Shown: positions 1-11,529, counted from the stretch's first letter. The stretch is 64,000 nucleotides of DNA from Cryptomeria japonica (GCF_030272615.1 NW_026728924.1:186001-250000); one strand, 5' to 3'. Numbers and translations are program-made. The notes: generated by a model not told the origin, from the sequence alone.

Positions 1-593
1 TCTTCTCAAATGATTCACCAACTTCCATTTATACCATCCACAAATAATTACAACTCAATCAAGTCGGCCCAAAGACCAACCAGTTTATGAAACATGCAAC
101 GGTAACATGCCGACTCAAATCACTAAGAAAAAACACAAAATATAAAACGATGCGCGAACCTCCAGGAATATCGACCAAGGCCCAAAGCAACATCTCCAAT
201 GATCCACAAGTCACAGAGGTCAACCGCAACCCAATCCAACTCATTGCTAGACTAACCGGTAAGAACATATCAACTAGGCTAATACTGGAATCGATAACTC
301 ATTAGGAACAAATCCAAATTCCATGAAACACAAACATGACAAAGACCATGAACACAAGGGAATAATCCCAAAACCACAACGCTAAACACTCAAACCAAAA
401 GAAATGCCATGCTCTCAAGTAATTCCACTGAAAACTGCCTAGCTGGTAAGAACTAGACCGGTGCTCCTGCATCAGAAGGACTCTAGCAACGATGCGAGGA
501 ACACTCCCCCAATGATCCAAAAACTCATAATGATGAGAAATTATTTGATCTTGCACTCAAATTTGTATACAACTATTAGAGCAAATTGTAGCA
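1..593. other. Unassigned non-coding sequence
   Basis: No reading frame of convincing protein character is seen on either strand. Composition is ordinary AT-rich plant intergenic DNA. It lies directly upstream of an LTR-like start (TGTAGCATCC at 594), so it may be the interior or flank of an older retroelement, but I see no polypurine tract or conserved domain that would show this. Confidence 0.4.
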
Positions 594-856
594 TGTAGCA
601 TCCTAAATTGTAATCACCTACAATTTTGTCCTCACTTTGGCCTCAGTTTGGCTTTCATCTTCTAAGGCTTGATTAAAGCACTCATTATGCTTACACTAGT
701 TACTAAATTCAATTTTCTCACTATTTGCACTTTCTCCCCCCTTAATCCTAGAGCCCTGATGTCTAGGACCATGGCGTTGGGTACCATGATCATCTCAAAA
801 AGGGCCCATTTTGGGGCCTCATAATGGTCACCCAATTTGGCTAAGGACCTAGATCT
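594..856 (+). repeat. Left part of an interrupted LTR-like sequence
   Basis: The sequence begins TGTAGCATCC, a plausible LTR start. It is cut at 856 by the minus-strand copia-type element. The continuation after that element (from 7446) holds a TATAAAAGG box at a position reasonable for an LTR promoter. No second copy is present in the window, so this could be a solo LTR, a truncated element or another repeat. The call rests on the start, the promoter and the nested insertion. Confidence 0.35.
852..856. repeat. Target site duplication, left copy (GATCT)
   Basis: GATCT lies immediately before the TGTTAGG start of the left LTR. The same five bases follow the CCAACA end of the right LTR at 7441-7445. 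A perfect 5-bp duplication is the normal footprint of LTR-retrotransposon integration and fixes both element ends. Confidence 0.9.
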
Positions 857-1666
857 TGTTAGGATTTCCACAGATACTGAGAGAGGGGGGTGGGTGGGTG
901 AATTAGTATCTAACTGGTAATAAGAATTTCTTAACTTAAAACATGTACAACAAATTAGAACTGTGTACTGGTAAACAAAAAGTAATGCAATAAACAGAGA
1001 TAAAAACAACCACATGAAAAAAACACCATAACACAATATTTTAACAAGGAAACACGGTGTGGGAAAAACCTAGGTGGGATTTGTGACCCACAATATTCAC
1101 TTACTGGCCAATAAGAGAATATTATTACTACAAGAGGGGCCTGCACATGCAGGAAGGCCAAGTGCCTAGAGCTAACTGCTCAATTACAAAATGGGAAGTC
1201 TCACTGACTTACAAAATGGATTATATAAATCCAATGTCTTGTACTGCTTCAAAATAGCATCTACTATGCCAGATCCAGTACTGGTTTATAGCTTTGCTTC
1301 ATACATAAACCCTTAACCTATAATTCACATAATAGGTCTGCCTTATTTCGCTTAATTACATTCCTCCATTCATTACATCTATCTTCTCACAATGTTCTAC
1401 AATGAACTCTCTTATATAAGAGTCATTTTACAACTTTCCAAGTCGGCTTACAATGATTTTACAATAATAAATAAAATATATTAACAACAAAATTCTCGTT
1501 GACTTCTGTGCCGGTATGCTTCCTTTCACTGCCGGTGCCGGTGTAGAATCTGATTTTGCTGGTGCTGGTGGATTGCCTTGCCGGTGACATAGGAATGTAA
1601 GGTTGCCATCAATGACAAAACCTTCCATCACCTACAATGTTTCATTGGAGTGTGCATCTGCTAACA
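857..1666 (-). repeat. 3' LTR of the copia-type element
   Basis: This 810-bp sequence repeats directly at 6625-7440. It starts TGTTAGG and ends GCTAACA on the plus strand, which gives 6-bp inverted ends. On the minus strand it is the downstream LTR, because the polypurine tract adjoins its inner edge (1667-1681). Confidence 0.9.
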
Positions 1667-1681
1667 ATCTCCCCCTTTGGC
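1667..1681 (-). promoter_or_regulatory. Polypurine tract
   Basis: On the minus strand this reads CCAAAGGGGGAGATT directly before the 3' LTR start. It is the expected primer for plus-strand DNA synthesis and has the form common in plant copia elements. A near-copy lies about 150 bases upstream at 1812-1830, overlapping the end of the accessory ORF. Confidence 0.88.
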
Positions 1682-1799
1682 ATTGATGGCAACTCTCATG
1701 AGAAAAATTCAGAAGTGTATCAAAAATTGAAGTCCAAAAATTGTTACCAAAAATGTGTGCTCCCCCTGAGCAGATGATCCTTAAGTTATTGGATTTTTC

Positions 1800-4700
1800 T
1801 CATACCACTACTCCCCCTTTGGCATCAATGACAAAGGTTGTCAAAGTGTCAATAGAGTGTAGTTTCCTGTCTCAACCTTGTAACCGATTGGTTACAATCT
1901 GAAAAAGATCTGCCAAAACTAGATTCAAGTTCTCAATGAACTTTTTACTATCTTTTATTGTGGCCTCTATCCTATGAACTGTACCGGTGAGGTGTTGCAT
2001 TTTCTTTGCCGGTGTTTTCTATCCTTGTACCAATGCATCAGATATTTCTTTCCTTAAGGATGCTAGGTAGTCCAGTTTTGGACTTAGTCTTAATTTCAGA
2101 TTCTTAGCCTTACTTTTTATTCTCTCCTTTTCTCTTTCTAGCTTTAGTAATTCTTCCTCAAAACCTGTTATCTTTTGCTCAAAAACTGATAATTTCAATC
2201 AGATGAATTAATAAAATTGTCAGCTGGTTGATTTATTTCCTCATGTATCTTGCTGATCTTCTTGTCTATATCAACTGTCAAAAAAGTGAGTCTTACAAGC
2301 ATCTATGTACAAAGTTTTGAATTCCTTTAATGTGCTACATAATTCTGGTAGAAGTGTGTCAAACTACCTTGTACACTTCTTTATTTGTTCCTCAAAGAAT
2401 TTCTGTTTTTCCTTTTCTAACCTCTCTTTGAATGCATCCTCCTTTATTTGTTCAACTGTCACTGTGTTGTCAATAATATACTTAGACAAAGTGTCAAGTT
2501 GACTCAAAGAATCCTTATTATCTACATTACATTTTGGAGTTATCATCTTCAAAATTGGAATTGTGTCATCTATAGCCTTATATTCCTATGAACTACAATC
2601 TGTTATTTTCTTTATAGAGTCTAAAAGATCTTAAGTTACATTTCTTGTCTTGAATCCTGCAGTTGAAGAGCCAACACTCTGAATTCCACTGGTGGGAGCA
2701 ATATCCTTGCTTGCAGTGACCTCTAGTAGGTCAGTCTGTGTTTCCATTTCCTTAAGCAATGGTTTGTTTTGCTCAACAGTTGCCGGTGGCACTGATTCTG
2801 TATTAACTTATTCCTATGCTGGAGCCTGTTGCTCTGCTTGTTGCTCTATTTGTTGTTCTGTGGCACTATTTGCTGGTTTTCCTTCAATGTTATCTATGTT
2901 ATCAGTTACTAGTGGCTCACTAGTCATATCTATTTTACCAGTTGTGTCCTTATCTACCACAATGTTGACCTTCTGAGTATCAACATCTACTGTATATAAT
3001 ACCTCAGAATTAGGATTTGTATCCTCTTGTGATATATCCATACTCTCATCAACCGGTTCATCTTTAGTTGTTGTTACTGATGGAGTATCTTGAGACGGTG
3101 GGGGTAGATTATCTGTTATTTTGATGCTTGGAGGTCCACCAACCTTTCCTTTTCCCTTATCCTTGTCTTTCTGATATACCTTGATTGGTTTGGAGTTTCT
3201 ATATTCTTCCTGTTTTTCCTTCTCAACAAGGAACATATCCCATGCGTTAGCAGTTTCCTCTGCAACCTCATTTACTCTACCAACCATAAGTGCTACATGC
3301 CGATGTGCAGTTGAGAATACTATCTGGTTAGCCTCTAAGATCATATCATCTATCTCCTTTGGTGAGTTAACAGGATAAACAACAAGTAGTTTCTCAATTT
3401 TTATTTTCTTGTCAAGCTCCATAACAACTTGCCTTCTAGCTTCAAGTCTCTTAAATAGTTCTACCGGTACTTCATCTACAATTTGCATCAAAAATTTCTT
3501 ATAGATATCCAAGTGTAGAATTACATTATTTTCAAATTTTTCCTTGTCATCAACTAATAATGTATCATATAGTTTCTTGATGTTTTTCAGCTGTCCATCC
3601 TCTGTTATTTCATCTAGTAGTTTGTTAATTAGAGCAATATTTTGTTGAGTCCTTTTCATTGGTGTTAACTTTTTCTTCTTTGGAGTTATCTTCTTAGCTG
3701 GGGGCCTTACTGCCTATTGTTTTTGTCTGGTTCTTCTAGGTGAAGGTGTGGATACCGGTGAAGGTTGTCTTTTCCTCAAAACTCTTTTAAATGCAGCTGG
3801 CATGTCACTTTCCGAAGAAGTTGCTATCGGTGAAAGGTGAGTTTCTGGCTGTTGTTCTTGTAACTCATCTTCAGTGATACCGGTTTGTTTAAGTATATCT
3901 TATTTGATAGCCTTAGCCTGCCTTGAACCTCTCCTCATTGTTGCTTCTACATTCTTCACTCTCTTCTTGGATTGAATTTGATTTTCAATGGTTTCAGCAC
4001 TGCCAAATACCTCTTCCTTAGGTTCTTTGGGTGCTTCCAAAAGGGCTTTTGCATATGTTTCAATGATGTGATCATCTGTCTCATAACCCATTTCAGTAAC
4101 CCAAATTGTTCTTGGGATAACTGCCTCCATCTAGATCTCATCCTTCTTAATCACAAAACATATTTCATTCATCCTTATATTTATTTACAATTTCTTGTGA
4201 CAGTCTAACTCTAGCGTTCATTCTGGCCTTTAATGCTTTAAAGTACTTATTAATATTCTTCTCTTTGTTTTCACCCATGTTCAATAAGTCAGATAACTAT
4301 TTGCCTATTGGTATGTCAAATCCAAGGTTCTTATTACCTATACCGGGCACCTGTTTGGTTATATGTAGCATTAAGCAAACAAGTAAGTTGCCAAATCTAA
4401 ATGTCCCTTTCTTATCCTTCTTGATCTTTCCCAAATTGTCAATCAATTCACTTCAACCATTCACACACATCAATTTTCACATTATCCTTAATCATGTCAT
4501 GAGCACTCTTTATGCATAAGCTGGAAACTGAATTTAGTCTGTTTGCATGTGTTGTTTTGTAGCCTAGAATCATGCTAATGAATCTCACATTTATGTCAGT
4601 TACATCATTCACCCTTAAAGACCTTTTGTCGGATGTTGCACTTGTTAGGTTCATTACTAGGTCATTTGAGACCTTCTTTGTCTTGTCAGGTCTGTTACCG

Positions 4701-5137
4701 GTGGAGGGTAACCCTGTTACAACTTTTACAACTTCCTTAGTAATTTTGTGAACATAATCTACCCAAAAGAATGCACCATGTACCCTGCTCAATACTATCC
4801 TAATAACTTCCTTGGGGAAATCCGAAATGTAGAGAATTTTTGTGAATCCTAGGGTTTCAATTATTTTGTGTTCAGGTTTCACATTATTGGAATCATCACA
4901 AATAAAAATCTTGTACATGTTCTTAATTTCTTCATCTCCTAATTCTTATATATGGCAATGAATATACATGCTAGGGTCTTCTGCAAAACCTACTCCTTTG
5001 GGGATTTGAGAAAAAGAACCAACATTATCATCCTTCTTTGCTATTTCAGGAACTAACTAAAAAACGGGCCTAGGGCACTTGATTACTTCCACTACAGTAG
5101 GGTTTGCTATGAATTCAGGTACAAAAGAGGATGCCAT
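1800..5137 (-). pseudogene. Accessory ORF in the pol position (N-terminal PMD-like domain, C-terminal coiled coil)
   Basis: A long coding stretch starts at an ATG at 5137 (MASSFVPEF...) and can be followed, with stops and frameshifts, to a TGA at 1800. The N-terminal third (about 4920-4100) is globular and includes ITKEVVKVVTGLPSTG, which resembles the 'IT...GL...G' pattern of the third ORFs of both LINEs in this window. Further on lie Lys/Arg-rich stretches, then helical charged segments (about 3660-2810, with a Q-rich EQQIEQQAEQQAPA end) and a final coiled-coil-like region down to 1800. None of it resembles pol. It follows gag in the same orientation. Function is unknown; relation to plant mobile domain or 'putative plant transposon protein' families is inference from motif spacing only. 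Confidence 0.6.
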
Positions 5138-5441
5138 GATTATAAATACCTTTTTCTGCCTTTGGAAAGATTGATTGCTGAATTGCTTTGCTTCTTTGCT
5201 CGAAATGCCTTAGCTCGGAATTTTTGCGCTCTTTGAATGTTTGAATGCTCGGTGAAATGGAATGGAGCCAAAAACATTGATTTATAATGTTAATTTTGCC
5301 AACCACCATATTTAATGCTTGCTGGTTAAGTAATCACTTAACATATCTATCAGTATGGAAGTAATTTTAACTTCTTACCATCAATCGAGGGAATAATAGC
5401 ATGTTTCACATTTGTTTGCCAAACCCTCAAAGAAATTTTCT

Positions 5442-6553
5442 TTAGTTAGATGAAGACTCTCCTGCCATTGGAGTGTTACTTCCTTCTGTCGATGGAGGAG
5501 TATTCCTATCAACATTTAGTTCCGATTTCCTGATCCATTGTTTTGAGAATTCCTGCTTTACTTCTTCAACCTTTTCTTTACCTTTCAAACTAGGACCTTT
5601 GTTGTTTACCGGTGAGGACTTGCTTCTGCAAAATTTGGCAATATGCCCAATTTTGTTACATGCATAACAAGTCACATTATTTTTTTGAATAGCCTTCCCA
5701 TAACCTATGCCGGTTTGTGTTCTACATTGATTAGATAAATGTCCAAATCTTCCACAAATATAACATCTCACATTCATTCTACAATTTTCAGAATTATGAC
5801 CAACTTTGTTGCATTTTGAACATTGACCGGTGGGTGTACTAGTATTTTGATACTTTCTAGATCTACATTGATTTTCTCTATGACCATACTTGTTACAGTT
5901 AAAGCATTTTCCATTAAATTTATAAGCAGTAGGTTGTCTTACCGGTTTGCCATGATCCTGTGTGTTTGCAGTACCGGAGCTTTCACCAATTTCAAAGCCA
6001 AGACCATTAGTGTCACCATTAGGTTTCTAATTCTTCAACAAGTCACCAAGTTCTTCTGAGCTTTTCTTGAATTTTTCTTTATGTTGATTTGCAGCAGCCA
6101 GTTCTCCTTCCAAGATACCTTTTTGTCTCATGAGTTCATTTGAGTCATTTTGTGCATGCATTAGATCTGTTTTCAACATATCATTTTCATAACTAAGTCT
6201 TGTGTTTTCATTTGCAACATCATTCAGTCTTGTAGTCAAGTCTTCTTCATTCTTCTTTCTATCTTCAATTCTTTACAAAATCTCATAGTCATATCCTGCA
6301 TCTCATTCTTTGTTGTCATGTTTTCTTGTTTTAGCTTATTCATCAGATCACTAAGAGTTTCCTTTTCATCATTCTCATTTTGCATCTTTTCACAAAGTTC
6401 TCTTCTCTTGTTTCTTGAAATAGTAAAATTTTCTTGAAGTGCTTGAATGATATCCTGAGCAGCTTTTATATCATCTTCAAGTTTGATATTTTTCAATTTT
6501 TCTACATCATAGTTTGAGAGAGCTCCTTCTAGTTGCTTCATCAAGTTTTCCAT
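5442..6553 (-). pseudogene. gag: gag-like protein with coiled coil and four CCHC zinc knuckles
   Basis: An ATG at 6553, shortly after the primer-binding site, begins a strongly helical, charged stretch (long coiled coil, about 6553-6030). A frameshift near 6238 and a stop at 6027 interrupt it. Four CX2CX4HX4C knuckles follow: CFNCNKYGHRENQC (near 5905-5862), CSKCNKVGHNSENC (near 5824-5780), CYICGRFGHLSNQC (5765-5724) and CYACNKIGHIAKFC (5669-5628). A Ser/Thr-rich tail ends at 5442. Knuckles bind RNA in retrotransposon nucleocapsids. The usual globular copia gag core is not obvious, and four knuckles instead of one or two is unusual. Confidence 0.75.
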
Positions 6554-6606
6554 CTCTACCTGTGTCGAGATCTTCCTCAAGCTGTTAGGCTTTTGAAAAT
6601 AGAGGA

Positions 6607-6622
6607 CCAGGCTCTGATATCA
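6607..6622 (-). promoter_or_regulatory. Primer-binding site, initiator tRNA-Met type
   Basis: On the minus strand, TGATATCAGAGCC follows the 5' LTR by one or two bases. It differs at one position from the plant copia PBS TGGTATCAGAGC, which is complementary to the 3' end of initiator tRNA-Met. It orients the element on the minus strand. Confidence 0.85.
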
Positions 6623-6624
6623 AT

Positions 6625-7440
6625 TGTTAGGATTCCCACAGATACTGAGAGGGGTGGCGAATTAGTATCTAACCGGTAATAAGATTTTCTTAACTTAAAA
6701 CATGTAGAGCAAATTAGAACTGTGTACTGGTAAACAGAAAGTAATGCAATAAACAGAGATAAAAACAACCACATGAAAAACACACCATAACATAATATTT
6801 TAATGAGGAAATCCGGTGTGGGAAAAACCTCGGTGGGATTTGTGACCCACAATATTCACTTACTGGCCAATAAGAGAATATTACTGCTACAAGAGGGGCC
6901 TGCACATGTAGGAAGGCCAAGTGCCTAGAGCTCACTGCTCAATTACAAAATGGGAAGTCTCACTGACTTACAAAATGGATTATATAAATCCAATGTCTTG
7001 TACTGCTTCAAAATAGCATCTACTATGCCAGATCTAGTACCGGTTTATAGCTCTGCTTCATACATAAACCCTTAACCTATAATTCGCATAATAGGTCTGC
7101 CTTATTTTGCTTAATTACATTCCTCCATTCATTACATCTATCTTCTCACAATGTTCTACAATGAACTCTCTTATATAAGAGTCATTTTACAACTTGCCAA
7201 GTCAGCTTACAATGATTTTACAATAATAAACAAAATATATTAACAACAAAATTCCTGTCGGCTTTTGTGCTGGTATGCTTCCTTTCACTACCGGTGCTAG
7301 TGGTCTGTGTGTCGGTGTAGAATCTGATTTTGCTAGTGCCGGTGGATTGCCTTGCCGGTGACATAGGATTGTAAGGTTGCCATCAATGACAAAACCTTCA
7401 ATCACCTACAATGTCTCATTGGAGTGTGCATTTGCCAACA
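6625..7440 (-). repeat. 5' LTR of the copia-type element
   Basis: This 816-bp direct repeat of 857-1666 has small indels, including an extra short segment near 7290-7310. On the minus strand it is the promoter-bearing LTR. A TATATAA-type box lies at about 7174-7184 (minus-strand CTTATATAAGAG), and the PBS adjoins its inner edge. Confidence 0.9.
7174..7184 (-). promoter_or_regulatory. Candidate TATA box in the copia 5' LTR
   Basis: CTTATATAAGAG on the minus strand, about 260 bases into the LTR, fits a U3/R boundary. The same motif is kept in the other LTR (about 1410-1420). No transcript data are available, so the start site is inferred. Confidence 0.45.
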
Positions 7441-7445
7441 GATCT
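7441..7445. repeat. Target site duplication, right copy (GATCT)
   Basis: This is a perfect match to 852-856 on the other side of the element. Confidence 0.9.
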
Positions 7446-7935
7446 TGTGTCAGAAATTCAATGTTTTTTGACTTACAAGTATAAAAGGAGGTCTACCTCT
7501 CTCATTTCAAACCTAAATCGAATTCATAAAAAACTTAGGAGGGCAAAATTAAGATCCTACATTCAAGTGAGAAAGCAATCAACCTTCTATGAAGCATTGG
7601 AGATGACATTCACGTTCTATGTTTTATGAAGACTATCTACATGAAACCCTAATTCCTTGTGAAGACAAACAATACTTCATTAGAGATATATCATTAGGTT
7701 TTCATTCATTTTCATCCTTTCTCTCAAAAGGAAAGTATTTTATTGCATTACCTCATTTACATTTCAATTCAATTTCTTGGTTGATTCCAAAACTGAGGTT
7801 TGACTTAAGGAAAACCCCTATTCCCAACAATTTCCCTTTTTTCACAATGTGTAGGAATATCTACAAAGTTGTGTTTCAAAGGATTGAGAACGTTCATAGA
7901 GACAAACAGGTTCACCTTTTGATGGTGTAAAGTTC
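7446..7935 (+). repeat. Right part of the interrupted LTR-like sequence, with TATA box
   Basis: This continues the sequence that was split at 856. TATAAAAGG at 7480-7488 precedes a CT-rich start region, as in an LTR promoter. Short open frames after it do not resemble known proteins. The right boundary is a guess based on loss of this character; no second copy exists in the window. Confidence 0.35.
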
Positions 7936-8760
7936 GAAGGACCAAGACGACCACCACCATAGTCTTGATAATTTGGGTTGAATTTCTAATAATAGATTAG
8001 AACCTTCATCTTCTACTCAGATCTAGATTTGTGGCTTCTTACGATGACTCTATCTCACTGTTTATAAATAATTGCTTTAATAATTCACTATTGTACCCTA
8101 ATCTTTAAATAATTCTAATTCAATTCAAAGGGAAAGAAAAACCCCATTTAGGAGGACTAGAATTTGATTAGAATATTGGTTTGTTAGGCTTAGATCTATC
8201 AAATTCCTCTATTTCCCTAATGTGATGGTAATTAAGTAAAATTAGTGGTATATTACATTTTATAGTGAAACCCTAAATTTTCACCTTTACATAGCCTTAG
8301 TGTACATAGAAAAATATCAAATTGTATAATAAACTATACAAAATAGTTGCATTTCTATCATTCCAATTATTGAAGAGAATTTTCATCTTAAAAGAATTAC
8401 ATATATCTTTACACTTAAATAGGATACAAGGCTATCATTCTAGTACAATTAAATTTCAAAAAAATGTAGGAAACTAAAAGGGTCTAAAATATCATGAATC
8501 CAATATTAATCAACATGAGATCTATAAAAAATCTAGAAAAGGTGCTTAAGATTCTGAAACTAGCCATAAAATAGACCAAGCATTGGGAACCCCAAATAGG
8601 TCAAAAATGGAACAGCTAGGGACACCTTAATAAAGAGTATACAATATAAAATGAACCAACTTAGTTTGAGGAATATTCAACCCAACACAAACTTGTAGGA
8701 TTTGGAAAAATCAATCTTATTCAAAATGAAAAGTTGTGAAAGTTGGGCCTATCCCATAAC
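7936..8760. other. AT-rich stretch without recognisable genes
   Basis: I see no conserved protein, RNA gene or repeat. The right end probably contains the 5' untranslated region of the following LINE, since its first ORF starts at 8804. The exact LINE start cannot be placed. Confidence 0.4.
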
Positions 8761-8803
8761 TTATCAAATAGCGGAGGGAGTTTGAAATTTGAATTTTTAG
8801 GAG

Positions 8804-9877
8804 ATGGGAATTTATAGTGAAGGCAGAAACAACGGAGGAAGCATGAGGAAAATCTTGGGGGAAGAGGATGAGAATGAAAAGGCTGATGGGGATGGCAAGG
8901 ATTCTTGGGATGGTGGCACTCAGCCCATTCCAATGTGCCACAATGATGCCTCATCTGGTAGTCTCGACAGCTCACATGGTTCTGAGGGTCCCAGTGATCC
9001 TCCAAGGCACCAAACTTCTTCCTTATCTATTTCTGATTGCAATAAGAAATGGACAACTTTATTTAGTTTTCTCTTGAAAGGTAAGTTGGTTCCCCCTGTT
9101 TCTCACTATGTTGACCCCATTTCTAGTATTTGTTCCATTTCCATTCCAAATTGCATTGTGGATAAAAATCTGGCCACTGTGGAGTCTGTTTTGGTGGGCA
9201 AATTTGTGGGGTTGCGTCCCAATATTAAATCTTTTAGGTCATGGGTTTCTTGCAAATGGAGAGGAAAAGGTCAGACTGAGGTTACTGCAATGGAAAATGG
9301 TGTTTTCTCCTTTTCCTTTACTTGTGATGAAGATTTAAAATCAGTGTTAGCTGGAGGACCGTGGTTGCTGGGGAAATCCTCCTTGGCTCTAAAGCAATGG
9401 GAACTCGATTTCAATCCAAAGGATTGGCAATGTAATGAACCTCCTCTATGGGTTCTATTGTTGGGGCTCCCTTTGGAATACTGGGATGAGGAAATCTTTT
9501 GTGGGTTGGCTGCTTGTTTTTGTGAACTACTTTTAGTGGACCTGATGACTGTGGCTAAAAGAAGATTGGTCTATGCTCTCATTTGTGTGAATATTAAGCA
9601 ATCATCTAACCTTCCCTAGGAAGTCACTTTCAATTCAAAACTTGGGAAATGGATTTTAAAGGTGGAATATGAATCAATCCCTTTTGTGTGCATTCATTGT
9701 AAGAAGGTTGGTCATTGGGCTAGAGATTGCCCTTCCAAGAAACAATATACAAAAGTTTGGAGGAAAAAAAATTCTAACTTGATTAGTGCCGTGGAAATGC
9801 CTAATGGGCCTCATTGCTCTCAAGATCCTGAGATGGTGGCTCCAGATCCTAACAGTCAGGATTGTCAAATAGGATAG
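8804..9877 (+). pseudogene. LINE ORF1: DUF4283 domain and CCHC zinc knuckle
   Basis: A single frame runs from ATG 8804 to 9877 with one in-frame TAG at 9617-9619, probably from CAG. After an acidic, Gly/Ser-rich leader of about 70 residues comes a DUF4283-type fold (FVGLRPNIKSFRSWV..., DLKSVLAGGPWLLGKSSLAL, then PLWVLLLGLPLEYW). It is followed by the knuckle CIHCKKVGHWARDC near 9690-9731. Proteins of this design are nucleic-acid-binding chaperones of plant L1 ribonucleoprotein particles. The C-terminal part of ORF1 resumes beyond the inserted segment, at about 11530-11872. Confidence 0.85.
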
Positions 9878-10129
9878 GGGGAAGTTATGAGGATTTATCT
9901 GAAGGAGGTTCCCTCTGGGTCTCCAACTCCAGAATGTGATATTCAGGGAGAGATCCCCCATACATTGGAGGAAAATAAAGTGACTTCGGTTGCGTCCTAC
10001 CCAATGTTGTGGCTGAAACAAACTTGAACTTGATTGTGGATATGCACTCTTCCCATGAAAAGTCAGGTCAACTGAACTCATCTTCCTTTGATGCATCTCG
10101 TCTGATGCAGAGCATCCACACCCACACAC

Positions 10130-11525
10130 AAGCCCTACACCTTTTAGGAATCTACCTCATATTGTTGAGGTTTCACAATGATTAAACACTTCCCCTTATG
10201 AAGGTTTTCCATAATCTTTTATAAAAGTCCACACATATTGCTCTTGCCTATGAACTCAATCATACCTTCTAGACCAACTAGGATAGGTTTCTTGGTATTG
10301 AGGACAGTCATAAACCAAAGGGAGTTTAAGTTTGTTTGAAGGCTACCATCACTTTCTATAGAGCCTTAACACTTCCACACACCCTCTCAACACTCCTACC
10401 AGCCCTTAATTATGGAATACCATGTACTCTGATCCAAACCTCAACATGTACAAAAGGTTACTGTTAAACAAGAACTTACTGGCCTCTTTGACACATACTC
10501 ACTCAGAGATGAATAACTTTTTCAAATGGACATATTTTGCAGATCGCTCCAGTGGAACTCTATAAATTTTTTTTATGAAGAACATATCAAAACATAATAA
10601 AGATCCAATGGTTACACTTTGAGATATTGACCCCTTATTAGGACTGAATTTTTCTTGTGACAGTCAAACCTTCCTGAGGCAAGTTTTCAGTCACCTTCAT
10701 GCCTCAAACCACATGCAAAACCTATCATGGAACCCTGGAACAATAATGGAATGATAATTTACATAATATTACATATTTCCACCAATTTGTGTGGCTTGAT
10801 CAACCAAGAACATAAAGATATAACATTTTCTTTGTCTCGGTTTGCCCTAGTTCAAGGTTTTGACAGTTTTGAGAGAACTTATTGTATCTTTGCCAAAAAA
10901 AAACCAAATGACATGAAACCTGAAGGAAATGAAATTTAATTTACTATTATTAAACCCTCAAACCATGTTAATGAACCTTCAATGCACAACAATGGTGAAA
11001 ACTAACAAATTGCAGACTGGATGCAATGAAAGTTCAGGAAAAACACAGAATGTGCAAGGAAACCACTTACTATTATTGCCAAAAACTTCAATCCCAAGAA
11101 TTACATACTTTTGAGGAGTTTTTTCACCATATTTATAGCATTATAAGTATTCACAACCCACCAACCAACTATAACCACCAAAAACCAACCTTTTTGCAAA
11201 TGTTGTCAAGCAACTTTGAAAAGTTGCATTGACAACATTTCTTGCTTTTTGACAACTTTTGGTTTATTGTACTTATTGATCATCCAATATCCCAAATAGG
11301 TTAAATAACATGTTATAACATTAAAAATGACACAAAATACTCCCCACAACCTTGATATTTCCATTTTGACTTGTTTTGACCACTAGTCCCTATGTGAGCA
11401 ATTTGATAATTTTCAGGACATATGACTCAACTGACTCAACCTTTACATTTTATTGGCACTATTAGCCTTATTACATCATGTTGGGTCTAAATAGACCTTA
11501 TTTGGACAAAAAAAAAAAAAACTAA
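10130..11525. other. Unrelated segment inserted in LINE ORF1
   Basis: ORF1-like coding character stops near 10120 and resumes near 11530, just before ORF2. The intervening 1.4 kb is AT-rich and non-coding, and ends with a run of about 14 A (11509-11521). An A-run at one edge suggests a retroposed sequence in plus orientation, but I could not find a target duplication or recognise a SINE or gene copy. Both edges are approximate. Confidence 0.4.
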
Positions 11526-11529
11526 ATCA

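Larger units (their letters stand above)
857..7440 (-). mobile_element. Non-autonomous copia-type LTR retrotransposon
   Basis: This complete 6,584-bp insertion is read on the minus strand. It has two LTRs (857-1666 and 6625-7440) with TGTTAG...TAACA/CAACA ends, roughly 94-95% alike by eye. A 5-bp duplication flanks it, a primer-binding site lies inside the right LTR, and a polypurine tract lies inside the left LTR. Internally it has a gag with four CCHC knuckles and then an accessory ORF of about 1,100 codons. I find no protease, integrase, RT or RNase H, so it must have depended on enzymes from another element. The PBS (initiator-tRNA-Met type) and the purine tract are typical of plant Ty1/copia. 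LTR divergence and several stops indicate an old insertion. Confidence 0.88.

Noticed and set aside
2692-2976. Cys/Ser-rich plus-strand open frame
   Set aside because: It is the complement of the Gln/Ala/Thr-rich part of the minus-strand accessory ORF and lacks its own coding context.
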